Shown here in pieces: positions 1 to 9,864 of a stretch of 25,361 nt of DNA. The position numbers and the translations under genes were made by a program. The stretch is from Gnetum montanum (lineage: Eukaryota > Streptophyta > Gnetopsida > Gnetales > Gnetaceae): positions 24,310-49,670 of the forward strand of contig MNCI01005417.1 of the NCBI GenBank assembly GCA_015680685.1, in the 5' to 3' direction. The notes beneath the pieces are model-generated. The model made no database searches. It was given only the letters and a program-made list of their open reading frames with translations, and was not told the origin of the DNA. Positions within the stretch are counted from its first letter, which is position 1; every line of letters begins with the position of its first letter.

Positions 1-261
1 TGTTGTCTATCCATTTCGCCCCAACTAGCAATAGCAGATGTCCATGCACTACATCTGAGAGAACCTGGTTGTAGCCCCCTCGCATGTGTCTCTTGATGTG
101 CATGCACTACATCTAGGTGAACCCAACTGTTGTCCCCTCGCATGCATCGCACCTAGCTCTACCTAGCGGTACCAAATGTCTTTCCACACTCCATATGTGG
201 ATCAATTATAGCTCACGTATGCCTATACGTGAGCCTAGGATTGTGGCATCTCAAGAGGTCA
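1..261 (-). repeat. 3' LTR of the chromovirus (partial, cut by window edge)
   Basis: Positions 1-261 match 5070-5272 of the right LTR, both beginning at tgttgtctat and both ending at gaggtca. Relative to the minus-strand element this is the 3' LTR, and only its 5' (U3) part lies in the window. The copy is 58 bp longer than the matching 203 bp of the other LTR because of an internal tandem duplication. The boundary at 261 is set by loss of similarity with the right copy and by the adjacent purine-rich (minus strand) tract. Confidence 0.9.
43..158. repeat. 58-bp tandem duplication inside the left LTR
   Basis: The string catgcactacatct starts at 43 and again at 101, a period of 58. Each copy continues through a similar stretch to cgcatg. 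The right LTR has one copy only (from about 5112). The length difference between the two LTR segments (261 against 203) equals one repeat unit. Confidence 0.85.
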
Positions 262-264
262 TGA

Positions 265-279
265 CAAACCCACCTCCAA
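265..279 (-). other. Probable polypurine tract of the chromovirus
   Basis: On the minus strand the bases just before the left LTR read GGAGGTGGGTTTG, a purine-rich stretch at the position where the plus-strand primer of a Ty3/gypsy element lies. It overlaps the end of the Gly-rich tail that follows the chromodomain. Confidence 0.6.
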
Positions 280-1760
280 CGAATGAATCCGACGTCCTCA
301 TCGAAAGTCCTTCCAAGTAGAGTTTGATCAACTCTTCAAACTGCCAAAAGGTAACATTACGTTCTCATGTGATGTCCTCTTCACTACAGTCCTTCCACTC
401 AACTAAGTAGTTAGTGCGTCAATTCTTTCGACTAGCACCCTCGGTCCGATAGCTAAGAATCCTCTCAACCATTTTTTGAAATTCCTTTCGAACGCCAGGA
501 GGTGCTCTCTTGACTTCTTGCCTCATTACATCCTCATAGAAGGGTTTGAGGAAGCTTACATGAAATGTCGAATGGATTTTCATCCGCTTCGGCAGTTTCA
601 ATCGCTAGGCCACATTGCCTACCTGTTTCACAACCTCAAATAGTCCATTGTACCTCTAGAAAAGGGCTTTGAGATACCATTTATTAGTGACCTTCTTCCA
701 GATTTGGGGAGTAAGTTTTAACAAGACCTTATCCCCTTTGTTGTACTCGACCACCCTTCGATTCTGATTAGCATACTTCTTCATGCGCCTTTGCACCTTA
801 GTTAAGTTGTCCTGAGCTTGCTCATATAGTTTCTGCTTATCACATGCAAAGAGATACTTCGCTGGGCATTTCCCTTTGACTTTGATCTCGCCACCTCCAA
901 GGGCATTATGGACTAACGCCCAAAGACCAACTCTGCAGGACTCAACCCTGTTGAAGAAGTTTGATGCAAGTTGTAGCAGAATTGGATGGTGTCCAGCAAT
1001 GCAACCCAATTCCACTGACTTGCGATTACAAAGTGGTGAAGATACTCTTCAACGAAAGCATTCACTAGCTCGGTTTGCCCATCCATCTGAGGATGGTTGG
1101 CTGTGGAAAATTTCAATTCTGAGCCCATCAAAGAGAACAACACCACCCAAAACTTCCTTATGAACCAAGCCTCTTGGTCACTTACAATATCTCATGGTAC
1201 CCTGAATACCTTTACAACATGCCAAAAGAAGAGTTCGGCAGTTGCTGCTGCAGTGCACACTTGAGATGCAGCTATGAACATTGCATACATTGAGAACCAA
1301 TCAACCACAACCAATATCAATGCCTTCCCATCCACCTATGTGAAGCCTGTGATGAAGTCTAGGGAAACACATTCCCATGGTCTTTCCGAGATTGGCAGAG
1401 GTTGAAGAAGCCCAGCCTGCTTCTTCTTCTTTGTCTTGTCTAGTTGACACACTAGATAGGTTCTCACATATAATTCCACATCCTCTTCCATCTTAGGCCA
1501 AAAGTAGCCTCAAGATAGAAGAGCTAACATCCTCTTCATCCCTAAGTGTCCAGCCCATTGGGTGTCATGAGTTTCCTTCATGAGTTCATGCCATAGTCCC
1601 TCACCCTTAGGAATATACAGCCTATTTCCCCGAGCATACAAGAGATCAGCCTTAAGCCAATACTTTCTCATGAGGCCTTCATGCACTTATTGTCTTAATT
1701 GATAATAGGTCTTGTTCGCTTTTGTAGCTTCCTTCACCATGTTGATAAAGTTCAATTAAA
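280..1760 (-). pseudogene. Chromovirus integrase with C-terminal chromodomain, broken
   Basis: The integrase inserts the cDNA; in chromoviruses a C-terminal chromodomain is thought to guide it to chromatin. Domains in order on the minus strand: a zinc-finger region (about 1750-1450) where the CxxC reads YLVC, so one zinc ligand is lost; a core with aspartates at 1359-1357 (SLDF) and 1179-1177 (VSDQ) and a glutamate at 1071-1069 (GQTE). The last two are separated by exactly 35 residues, the classical DD35E spacing. Then comes the GPY/F-type C-terminal domain (about 850-600, KGDKVLLKLTP) and HVSFLKPFYEDV near 570. A chromodomain lies at about 475-310 (ERILSYRTEG, then YLVEWK). Stops interrupt it at conserved Arg or Trp sites, including one in the chromodomain where ITWER is expected. 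It follows RNase H directly. The catalytic triad survives but the protein cannot be made whole. Confidence 0.9.
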
Positions 1761-1789
1761 CTATCATCAATGATGCTACATAAGCTTGG

Positions 1790-3640
1790 ACTTCCTTTCG
1801 ACTTAGCACATATGCTACCTAGTTCTCCCACCTAGGTTGATGAACCCAATCAAAGTCAAAATCTGCAAGGTACTCTTGCCACCTTGCCTGCTTCGAGGAG
1901 AGATTTTTTTGAGTTTTGAAATATGTGTTGGCCACATTGTTTGTGACCACTGTGAACTTTGTTCCCAACAGGTACTTCCTCCAAACATTCAAGCAGTGCA
2001 CCACTTTTGTCATTTCTTTCTCGTGAGTAGTATATTGCTGTTCTGCATCCTTGAGCTTCCTACTCTCAAACACACTTGTGTGTTCCTCTTGCACCAGCAC
2101 TCCACCAATAGCGCGATCGGACGCATCAGTATGAAGTTCGAACAGAACTTCAAAGTCAGGCAACTGCAGCACTGGTTCCAACGTTACAGCTTCCTTGATT
2201 CGTTTGAAGGCCTTCTCATAAGCCTCTGACCAAACCCATGTTTGGTTCTTCTTTAGTAAATCAGTTAAGGGGGCTACCTTCCTTGCGTAGCCCTCAATGA
2301 ATCGTCGGTAATAGTTGGCAAGTCCTAAAAAGGACCACAACTCAGCACCTTCTTTGAAGCGAGCCACTCCACAATTGCCTACACCTTCTGGTCATCCATC
2401 CAGATTTTTCCCTTTGATATTTGGTGACTAAGGAACAAGATCTCTTGGACACCGAATTTGCATTTTTCTTTCTTTACATATAATTGGTTTTCTCTCAGTC
2501 TTAAGAAAACCTACCTCAAGTGTTGTTCATGAGCCTCCAAACTCTTGCTATACACAACAATGTCATCTAGGTAGACCACCACCAATCTATCTAGGAACTC
2601 ATATAAAACATTATTCATCAAATTATAAAATGTGGCAGGGGCATTGGTGAGCCCAAATTCCATCACCAAAAACTAGAAAGAGCCATATCGAGTTACACAC
2701 GCTATTGTTCCTTCATCCCCAGTGATGCACACTTGCCAATACCCAAATCTCAAATCGAGCTTGGTAAAATACCTTTTTCTTGCCAAACGATCAAACAAGT
2801 CTACCACATTAGGCACTGGATACTTATTTTTTATGGTGATTTTGTTCAATACCCTGTAGTCCATGCACATCTGTAGCATGCCATCCTACTTCTTTTTGAA
2901 GAGCACCGATGCTCCATACGATGCCTTTGAAGGTTGAAGGTAACCAGCTTCCAACAAATCATCTAGTTGCTTGCACAACCTAGCAAGCTCCATGGGGGCC
3001 ATTCGATAGGGAACACTCACGGGCGGCCTTGCCCCTAGTTCCAGCTCAATCTGATAATCTACCCTCCTCCTGGGAGGTAAGACCTTGGGTAACTCAGGTG
3101 GCATCACATTTGCAAATTCTGTTAGTAGATGCCCCACACAATCAAGCACTTCCACTGTGTGGTTCTTCTTGATCTCCACCAAGGCAACCAGCACAGTGAC
3201 TTCACCTTGTTTTACCCCTGAATTCATTTGTATCGCTGATTGAAACATTGGTTTGGGCTCTTTACATTTGATTGGGATAAAGTTGGGTTGCCTTTCATCG
3301 GCAATCAACATTTCCCCCACGTGTGGTGCCACTAAAGATTTGGCACTTACAAAGAATTCAACCCCCAAAATCAACTCAAAGTCATCTAAAGAGATGACCA
3401 CAAAATTACAATCGTCCTTGCAGAGGCCAACTCTAAGAGGAGAAGAGATCACACCATGAACTAGCTATGTTCCCAAGTTCACAGCTTTAACCTTGCTCTA
3501 GCTCTTGGTGATGGTCAAGCTAAGTTTCTCCACCATCTGCTGGGACACAAAGTTGTTCGTCGCTCCCATATCCAACATTGCGATTACCTTCTGTCTGTTG
3601 AGGAAGACCTCCACGAACATCAGCTCGTTGGGTGGAGTGG
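1790..3640 (-). pseudogene. Chromovirus protease, reverse transcriptase and RNase H, broken
   Basis: This is the central pol region. The protease active site reads LDMGATNNFV (Asp codon at 3572-3570), so the usual D-S/T-G is D-M-G. Its later part and the RT N-terminus form a 188-codon open stretch at 3452-2886 (ends YGASVLFKKK). RT continues after an in-frame TAG (2888-2886) with VPNVVDLFDRL and motif A in KLDLRFGYWQV. Motif B follows near 2650-2620 ([10 protein letters not shown]) and the catalytic box as [11 protein letters not shown] near 2580-2550, so the RT aspartates are all present. The connection and RNase H are open at 2367-1819 ([30 protein letters not shown]). The third RNase H acidic residue, expected as VVTDN, is VVTNN (residue 143 of that ORF). 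At least three stops and a frameshift near 2370 break the polyprotein. Confidence 0.93.
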
Positions 3641-4727
3641 CTTTTGGTAAGAAAGGATGTTCAACAACTGTAATAGGTTACACCTTGGGTTGTTGCAATC
3701 TCCCTCAAACTCCTTCTAAAGTCTAAGAGTCGAGAGCTTCTCTCTCCAGGGGTAGTCACAAGCTCGGTGTGATCCATCATAAATAAAGCACCCAGACAAG
3801 AATTTCTTCCCTTGGGAGGCTCCTTCTCCCTTGGGTTTGGAGGGTGCCCCCTCCTTCTTCTTGTCTTTAGGACCTTGTTGTTGTTTTCCTCCCTTCTTAC
3901 CCTCATCCTAGGGCTTCTTTTGCTCTAAGTTAGATTCGAAATTTCCCCATTTGAAATCGACCAAGCCACCTGCAACGGCTATGGCCATTGGTAGATCTTT
4001 CACATTCTACCTCCTCAGCTCTGCCTAAGCCCATGGCTGCAACCCTGAAAGGAAGTTAAACAGCTTATCCTCATCAAACATATTTTTGATGTCTAGTATC
4101 AAGGAACTAAATTCCTTAACATATTGACACAAGGTAGTGGTGTGTCTCAGATTTCTGAGGGACTCCCGTGCCACCCATGCAACGTTCAAAGAAAGGAATT
4201 GATCCTTCAGCTCCTTTCTTAGTGCCTCCCACATTGCGATTTGAGGGCGGCCAGCACTCACATTGTTCTTTATGTCATGTCCTCCACTAGAGCTTTGCAT
4301 CTTCCATAAGATACATGCTCGTTATTGTAACCCTTTGGTCCTCAAGAATACAAGCAGCACAAAAGTATTGCTCCATGTCCTACAGGAAGTTTTCCAACTC
4401 CTTCATGTTCTAGCTTCCTCCAAACGATTTTGGCTCCTGCACTTTCAATTTGGAGGTGTTCAATTTTCCGCTACTGTGTGAAGATCCTGCAACAATCTTC
4501 TTTAGCAATGCAAGGTCATCTTCAAGGGATGACAAACGTACCTTTACGTTTTCGATCTCACCAATATAAGATTCAAGTTCACTTTGCACCACATCATTGT
4601 TTTGCTACAATTCGTTAATTTCCCTATGATGTAGAATTTCCTAGTCTGCAAGGGATCGAGCATTAAGAGCAGGGGCTCCAATCAATGCTTCCAAAACAGC
4701 AATGTGCTCAACAAGGTCCTCCTTCAT
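3640..4727 (-). pseudogene. Chromovirus gag, broken
   Basis: Gag forms the particle and binds element RNA. I place the start at the ATG 4727-4725, 12 bp inside the primer-binding site on the minus strand, giving MKEDLVEHIAVLEALIG. A coiled-coil-like segment follows (about 4590-4480, VKVRLSSLEDDLALLKK), then the capsid region of the plant retrotransposon gag family: MYLMEDAKLWW near 4310, and WEALRKELKDQFLSLN and ARESLRNLRH at about 4240-4140, ending KLFNFLSGLQPWA near 4030. Next is a basic Lys/Gly/Pro-rich linker (about 3940-3810). The nucleic-acid-binding zinc knuckle near 3800-3760 reads CFIYDGSHRACDYP: two of the four CCHC ligands have become Tyr. Several in-frame stops and a frameshift near 4300 inactivate it. 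Confidence 0.9.
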
Positions 4728-4738
4728 GAATAGCCTTA

Positions 4739-4749
4739 CTCTGATACCA
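4739..4749 (-). other. Primer-binding site, initiator tRNA-Met type
   Basis: The minus strand reads TGGTATCAGAG, complementary to the 3' end of plant initiator tRNA-Met, the usual primer for chromoviruses. It lies 2 bp inside the LTR end at 4752. The match stops after 11 bases. Confidence 0.9.
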
Positions 4750-4751
4750 AT

Positions 4752-5272
4752 TGTCACCAGGTGAATTTGAGCAGCTAATTTTTTTTATCACTAGGTGATA
4801 GTGCTAAGTGTCCAACTTAGGCAGCTACTTGCAATGAATGCACAGATGTCCTAAAACTCAAAGGAAACACACTTACAGGAAAACCTCCAACCTTTACTCT
4901 CAAAGGAATATGTTACAACACACACAGGAGGTTACCCCCAATGTGAGCAACACCTCCTATTTTTATAGGCATGGGAGTACCCGGCCTTGCTAGTACACTC
5001 CCGTGACTAGCGTTACAAATGCATCACTTGCATCTCCAAAGAGTTTTCACATAACCCCTTTTCCAGTTCTGTTGTCTATCTATTTCGCCCCAACTAGTGA
5101 TAGCATATGTACATGCGCTACATCTGGGAAAACCCAGTTGTAGCACCCTCGCATGCATCACACCTAGCTCTGCCTGGTAGTACCAAATGTCTTTCCATAC
5201 TCCAAGTGTGGATCAACTGTAGCTCATGTATGCCTGTACGTGAGCCTAGGATTGTGGCATCTCAAGAGGTCA
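4752..5272 (-). repeat. 5' LTR of the chromovirus (521 bp)
   Basis: Bounded by TG...CA on the minus strand (TGACCTCTTGAG to GGTGACA), with the primer-binding site immediately inside. The outer 203 bp are repeated at 1-261. It contains a TATA element at 4957-4969. Confidence 0.9.
4957..4969 (-). promoter_or_regulatory. TATA box of the chromovirus LTR promoter
   Basis: The minus strand reads CCTATAAAAATAG inside the LTR, about 300 bp from its 5' end. That is a plausible U3/R position and the likely core promoter for the element's genomic RNA. Confidence 0.65.
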
Positions 5273-5349
5273 TGATAGTTTCCTTGTGCAAGCGTTGCAA
5301 TGGCGGGACAGTGTGTGTGATTACTGCTCCAAAAAATCTGTGTGCCAAG

Positions 5350-5552
5350 TTATTGTAATTAATAATAACAAAGCCTCTTGAACACACTCACTCTAGTAAC
5401 TACTAAAACCATTGAGTGAGATTGTTATATATGTCATAGATGCCTAGTTATTATAATTACTAATTAATAACAACAATAAAGCCTCTTGAACACACTCAGT
5501 CTAGCACCTGAAACAAGTGAGTGAGATTGTTATATATATGTCATAGATGCCT
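5350..5552. repeat. Two-copy tandem repeat, unit about 100 bp
   Basis: The first copy (about 5350-5447) and the second (about 5448-5552) both run through aagcctcttgaacacactca, then gagtgagattgttatata and gtcatagatgcc. They differ by small insertions in the AT-rich start. The repeat sits just right of the chromovirus LTR and may be part of the neighbouring copia-type LTR remnant. Confidence 0.8.
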
Positions 5553-5559
5553 TTATCCT

Positions 5560-6100
5560 TTTTAGTTAACGTGTCCATGTATACGTATACATAATTGTTA
5601 TTCCCAGTAGTATGCACCAATATTATATTAAATTTAAAAGAAATTGCATAAAATAAAAGACACCAAGTTACCTTGGAAAACCTTCAATGTGAAAAACCCT
5701 AGCAAAAAATTGGTTCTTGGACTGTTATCAGCATAGGTTGAGAAGATTGAAGTTCAAGGAGAATTTACAAAGGAAATGAGATGATTCTCAAATTTATACT
5801 TTGAAAAAAATGTCATGCTTTGGATGCTCCCTTTGAGCTCCTTATATATTGTCACTGAACCCAAAATTAGAAAAGGATAAGGTAGTTTATTTTGGTAGGG
5901 ATAGGTACAGAATGAATTATAACATAAATATGAATAAAAATATAACAAAGTAGGGTAGAAATATCTGAAAAAATCAAGGGAGATTTTCCTTCATTGACCC
6001 TTACCGTATTTATAGTATGGGATGGTGGTCTCCCTTATTTAAGGTGCATAGTTTGTACGTATTTGAGTTGTGGCTTTCCAAGGCTAAATATTGTAATGGT
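5560..6100 (-). mobile_element. Probable Ty1/copia-type LTR remnant
   Basis: On the minus strand a TATA-like element (about 5849-5843, ATATATAAGGAGCTC) is followed by about 140 bp of leader. Then comes GGGTTTTTCACATTGAAGG, then TTTTCCAAGGTAACTTGGTG and a T-rich stretch. A doubled GGTTTTTC/GGTTTTCC motif followed by a T-rich tail is typical of the R/U5 end of many plant copia LTRs. No primer-binding site or coding sequence lies on its inner side, so a solo or truncated LTR is most likely. Both ends are uncertain. Confidence 0.42.
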
Positions 6101-6960
6101 GTATCTGTGTATGTACAAGAAAGGATGGCATGAGTAAGGTTTTTTCTTTCCTATTTTTAATTTTTTGCATGGCTTTCAGGGCATGATCATGGTTTTTTAA
6201 GGCATGGGATTATGCATAATGGAAGAAAAGTGCAATGACCTCTCTGTTGGTCACATGCACTTACTTTCCACTCTTGCATTTTCTAAAATTTAAAATTACC
6301 CCCTCATTTTTTAGCTAAATCTTCCCTCCATTTCCAAATTATTTTTTCTGGAAAAATTCAAGGTGATAAAGTTATATTAGGCATTACCATTTCACAAATT
6401 AGTCATTTGAGATAGTTAAACTTCTACAAAACATAACAATAGGAGCTATAAACCCCAAAAATGAAATAAAAGTGCAAAGATTAATTAACTTTATTTGAAA
6501 GGAAGGAAGAAGGTCACACAAGACCTACTTATGAATTACCATGTTCAAATTGGTTGGCCATGAGAACAAGGCATGTCACTTAATGTTGGTTAACTATTAA
6601 TGGATGTGATGTTGATTGCATGAGAAATATCATTACAGTGGCATCCCTAAGGTTGCCAATGATGCGTAGCAAGATGCTCCAAAAGAGTCTAGTGCACTAA
6701 GGGAGATGTGTCAAGGCATTATGAAAGCCAATAAACAAAAATAACAAACCCACAAAAGCTTGCCCAAATTTTTGTTGTAGGAATAAAGAGGAGCCTATGC
6801 ATTAAATGGTAGTAGTTGTTGATGGACCCTCACCTTCTTCAATGACAATGGACTATAGTAATAATTAGGTGTTAGCTTAGTCATGCAAGTCTTGTCCTGG
6901 TAACCCTAAGTGACATGTTCGATAACCCTAGGTCATAGGTGAAGCACCACCAAATTCGGG
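6101..6960. other. AT-rich non-coding stretch
   Basis: There is no open frame, retroelement motif or RNA gene that I can recognise. The sequence has poly-T and poly-A runs and is probably decayed repeat DNA, possibly the outer part of the copia-type LTR. Confidence 0.5.
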
Positions 6961-6966
6961 TAACAA

Positions 6967-7190
6967 CACTGCAATGGAAAATTTGTCTAAGTATTAATTC
7001 AAAGCAAATTTAATAGCACTGCAACGGAAAATTTGTCTAAGTGTTAACTCAAGGAAAATTTTTCTAAGTGTTTGGCCCATGATCCCACTATTGGGGCTAC
7101 GCTCTAGAGTGTAGCCAGCATAGCATGCAACATGACTAGATTTGCAAAATTTTCTAAGTGCCAAACAGTAGCTACAAAAATTTTTCTAAG
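6967..7190. repeat. Short interspersed repeats with a recurring aaaatttttctaagtgt motif
   Basis: A roughly 50-bp unit starting cactgcaa(t/c)ggaaaattt occurs at 6967 and 7017. The motif aaaattt(t/g)tctaagtgt recurs near 6978, 7028, 7058, 7147, 7178 and 7400. The later copies alternate with the palindromes described in the next entry. Confidence 0.7.
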
Positions 7191-7520
7191 TGTCTTGCTA
7201 CGCTCACCTCCCTCTTACTATGCTCTCCAGTGTAGCAACACTCCAACGGCTAGTTTGCACTAGTGTCAAGCTAGAAGTTACCAAGCTAGCTTAGCATGGA
7301 AGAAGCATTTGGTAGATTTTCTAACTCTTGAAGCTACCCTTTCTGCTACGCTCTCGAGCATAACTAGCGTAGTAAGAACAAGGGCTACAATTTTTGCTAG
7401 ATTTTTCTAAGTGTCTGTGCTACGCTTTGTCCCATCCTGCTATGCTCTCTAGCATAGCAGCACTGGACTTCAATTTTTGCAAGAATTTCCTAATTGTTGT
7501 GCTATGCTCTAGAGCATAGC
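7096..7520. repeat. Cluster of five 20-bp palindromes
   Basis: Five related 20-mers start at 7096, 7217, 7345, 7439 and 7501. The last, gctatgctctagagcatagc, is a perfect palindrome. The others differ from it at a few positions, mainly C/T or G/A at the two CpG-like sites, which suggests a common palindromic ancestor with CpGs that have decayed. The copies are 62-128 bp apart and separated by AT-rich sequence and the tctaagtg motif. They lie 400-830 bp upstream of a TATA box near 7926, so they could be part of an LTR U3 region. Confidence 0.7.
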
Positions 7521-9101
7521 TAGCGTAGCAATAAGAAACTACTTTCAAAAGCTTCTAGAGCTCAACACAGGTCTTCATTCCAACTCCAGTAGTCTTTTGG
7601 CAAGTAGGATCAACAACTTGCACTCTTTTTGTATCCCCTTCATGTCCAAAAATTATACCTATACTCAATCCAACTTGAAAGAGGGGAGACTATAGTCTTG
7701 GAGAGTAGCCTCCCAATTGCACTGTTTTGAACTATTTGTAGGTACATTGTAGTCTTGGTACATGTAGTCTTAGTAGCATAGATAATCTGGCACTCTCCTA
7801 GGATCTAGTGGAGCATATCAAAGCATAGCACTAGTTGTCCCACTAAGAGTGTAGCAAAGATCAACATAGCTCCACCTCCCCCTTTTCCACATGGTGCTCA
7901 TTCCACACTTCACACTAGCCCTAAGCCTATAAATACCCCAAAATTTCACACTCTATGGGTTGGCATTTCATTCTAGTAGTGGCATTAGCACCTCAGTGCA
8001 CCATTTGGCACTTGAAGCACCTTGAGCACCTTGTACACTGGAGCATATCAACATCTTAGCAACACCTTTGTATCCCACTTAGCATCATAGTGCACTACAA
8101 GCCTACAGGACACTATGACAACTAACCCAGTAGGCACAAACCTTGTAGTGGATGTTAGTCTTCACCTTGAGACACCTCAAAGACTCTAGCTACACTGCTA
8201 CTACACCTGTCTATACCATTGCATACATCCACAAAGCTCATTTGTAATTACTATGCTCCCCATCCAAGGTGGTATCATCCTTTCTTTCTCCCAAACTCCT
8301 TAGCATTTTAAGCATTTTCTCCTTTGCATTTTAAGCATTTTCTTCAACATTCAGCATTGCACTTGCACTTTCTTCATTATCTTACATGCTTTTTGCACAC
8401 TTGCATTTTCGTTCTTGTACTGCAAGATCCTGCTACGCTTAGGCTTAGTCAGCCTCGATACTACTAAAAACACCATCAGTGCTTGCATTTTTGGTTAACC
8501 ATGTCACCCCCTGGTTGCACCTAATACCTTGGTTGTAGCCAATGAAGTCCCTATTCAATTAACCAGATCGTCTAAGGCACTCCACCTCTATTTCCTAGCA
8601 AAGTCAATCATGCAAAGGTGGGGTTAAGGCTATGTGCCCGTGAACCCCTTGACATTCCAACTGCCAACATTTTTGGTTACTACAATTTTCTAGCACTAGA
8701 AGGAGGGTCACCATTTTCCTTCTACATTCAGTGGTAGTCCTACATGCTCTCTGCACCTTTGTTACTAGCTTTGAACTAGTGTAGACATGACACCCTTGTG
8801 ATTTTCTACAATTTGGTTGGTGTAGATTGGTCCCAGTTGTTGGTTCCCCTCGAACCCAACAGGACAAAAGCCAAAGTGTATCCCCTACACTTAGGCCCTA
8901 AACTCTGTGTGCTAGAAAGAGCGTAGCTTGCCTTTGGCATAGGAGCATCGCAAGCATAACACCAGAATTAGATAATTTTTCTAGTAGCATTCTCATACTT
9001 GGTTATCATTTCAAAATTTCTATATGTAGAAATTTTCATCACTCATTATACTTAACCATTTCTTTTCGAGCATTCCATCTTTTGCATATTTCCACGGAAA
9101 C
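7521..9101. other. Non-coding stretch, possible LTR/leader of a plus-strand element
   Basis: Apart from the TATA element near 7926 I see short self-similar stretches (cattttaagcattttct twice near 8300-8345) and scattered remnants of the gctacgct word (8430, 8925). Frames through 8600-9100 contain about as many stops as chance predicts. The layout of TATA, long leader and then coding remnant from 9102 suggests the LTR and untranslated leader of a Tat-like element, but I found no primer-binding site. Confidence 0.4.
7926..7939 (+). promoter_or_regulatory. TATA box, possible LTR promoter
   Basis: The sequence reads cctataaatacccc, a good plant TATA context, in an otherwise non-coding region downstream of the palindrome cluster. 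There is no independent evidence of transcription. Confidence 0.4.
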
Positions 9102-9864
9102 ATGAATCTTAAAGAGCTTTCAACCTTTGCCTTAGGCACAGTCATTGTCTGACCTATCTAGCAAGAATTCATAATCAACATCCCTAGAACTGGGGGAACC
9201 ATCTTCATGGGAAGGTAATCCCTTAGGCTCTGTAACCAGTCTCCTGAGCACACGGTGCTTGATAAAGACAAATATAACTTCCTTTGTGTGAAGCTCCAAG
9301 CAGGCATTCCCTTAGACCACCAAGAGTTAGAGGCAAAGCAAGCTTATGAGCTCATACATTAGAATGGGAGGGAGTACTTCCCTACCCCTAATGATCTAAT
9401 CCCCCTCATCAAGACCTTTTAGTGGATGCTTGACCAGCTCATCTAACTGAATTGGTTGAATGAGCACAACACAACAACCAACTATGAGGAACCCCTACAA
9501 GATGGGCAACAGGAATTTGAGGCTCACTCAAATAATGAGAATCCCTTTTATATCTCTTTCCTACTGTCCACCTCTAATGTCATTCCTTCACAACCTTAGT
9601 CATATGCCTTCTTTGAGGTAGCAACATCTCCCCTATCAACAACTAGATTGATGCCCATTGTGGCAAGCCATCAGGCACATACACAAAAGGGTGCAAGATC
9701 ATCCATTACCCTATCCTTTGTAGTTTTGACATAGTCTATGCAATCCTCTATGCTAGCATCTGTGATGCCAACTCAGCCCTACATGCACATAGTGCTAATG
9801 TCTTAGCCTCATATGGGACAGGCATCATATGTCCACCTGTCTTTGTGGCATCCTCTATGACAGC
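9102..9864 (+). pseudogene. Unidentified coding remnant upstream of the gag-protease fragment
   Basis: I do not recognise this product. From the ATG at 9102 one frame reads protein-like text to about 9560 (MNLKELSTFALGTVIV..., YNFLCVKLQAGIPLDHQELE, NGREYFPTPNDLIPLIKTF) with six stops. After a frameshift another frame is open from 9647 to 9907 (87 codons, no upstream ATG; SFDIVYAILYASICDANSAL). The first stretch has a balanced mix of charged and hydrophobic residues and looks like decayed protein. The number of stops is not far from chance, so the case rests on composition. It ends where an LTR fragment begins at 9865. It lies upstream of a Tat/Ogre-type gag in the same orientation; Ogre-like elements carry an extra ORF before gag, so this could be one, but that is inference. 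Confidence 0.33.

Larger units (their letters stand above)
1..5272 (-). mobile_element. Degenerate Ty3/gypsy chromovirus, nearly full length
   Basis: Reading the minus strand from right to left gives LTR, primer-binding site, gag, protease, RT, RNase H, integrase, chromodomain, polypurine tract and LTR, the Ty3/gypsy order. The right LTR is whole (521 bp); the left one runs off the window after 261 bp. A chromodomain after the integrase, with a Gly-rich end running into the polypurine tract, places it among plant chromoviruses; the gag and chromodomain wording resembles the Galadriel-type clade, which I hold at about 50%. Every reading frame is broken by stops or frameshifts, so it is a dead copy. 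The two LTRs differ at roughly one position in ten by eye, so the insertion is old. Target-site duplications cannot be tested because the left end is outside the window. Confidence 0.93.

Noticed and set aside
8604-8867. 87-codon minus-strand ORF
   Set aside because: Cys/Thr-rich text without motifs in non-coding repeat DNA; no context supports a gene.
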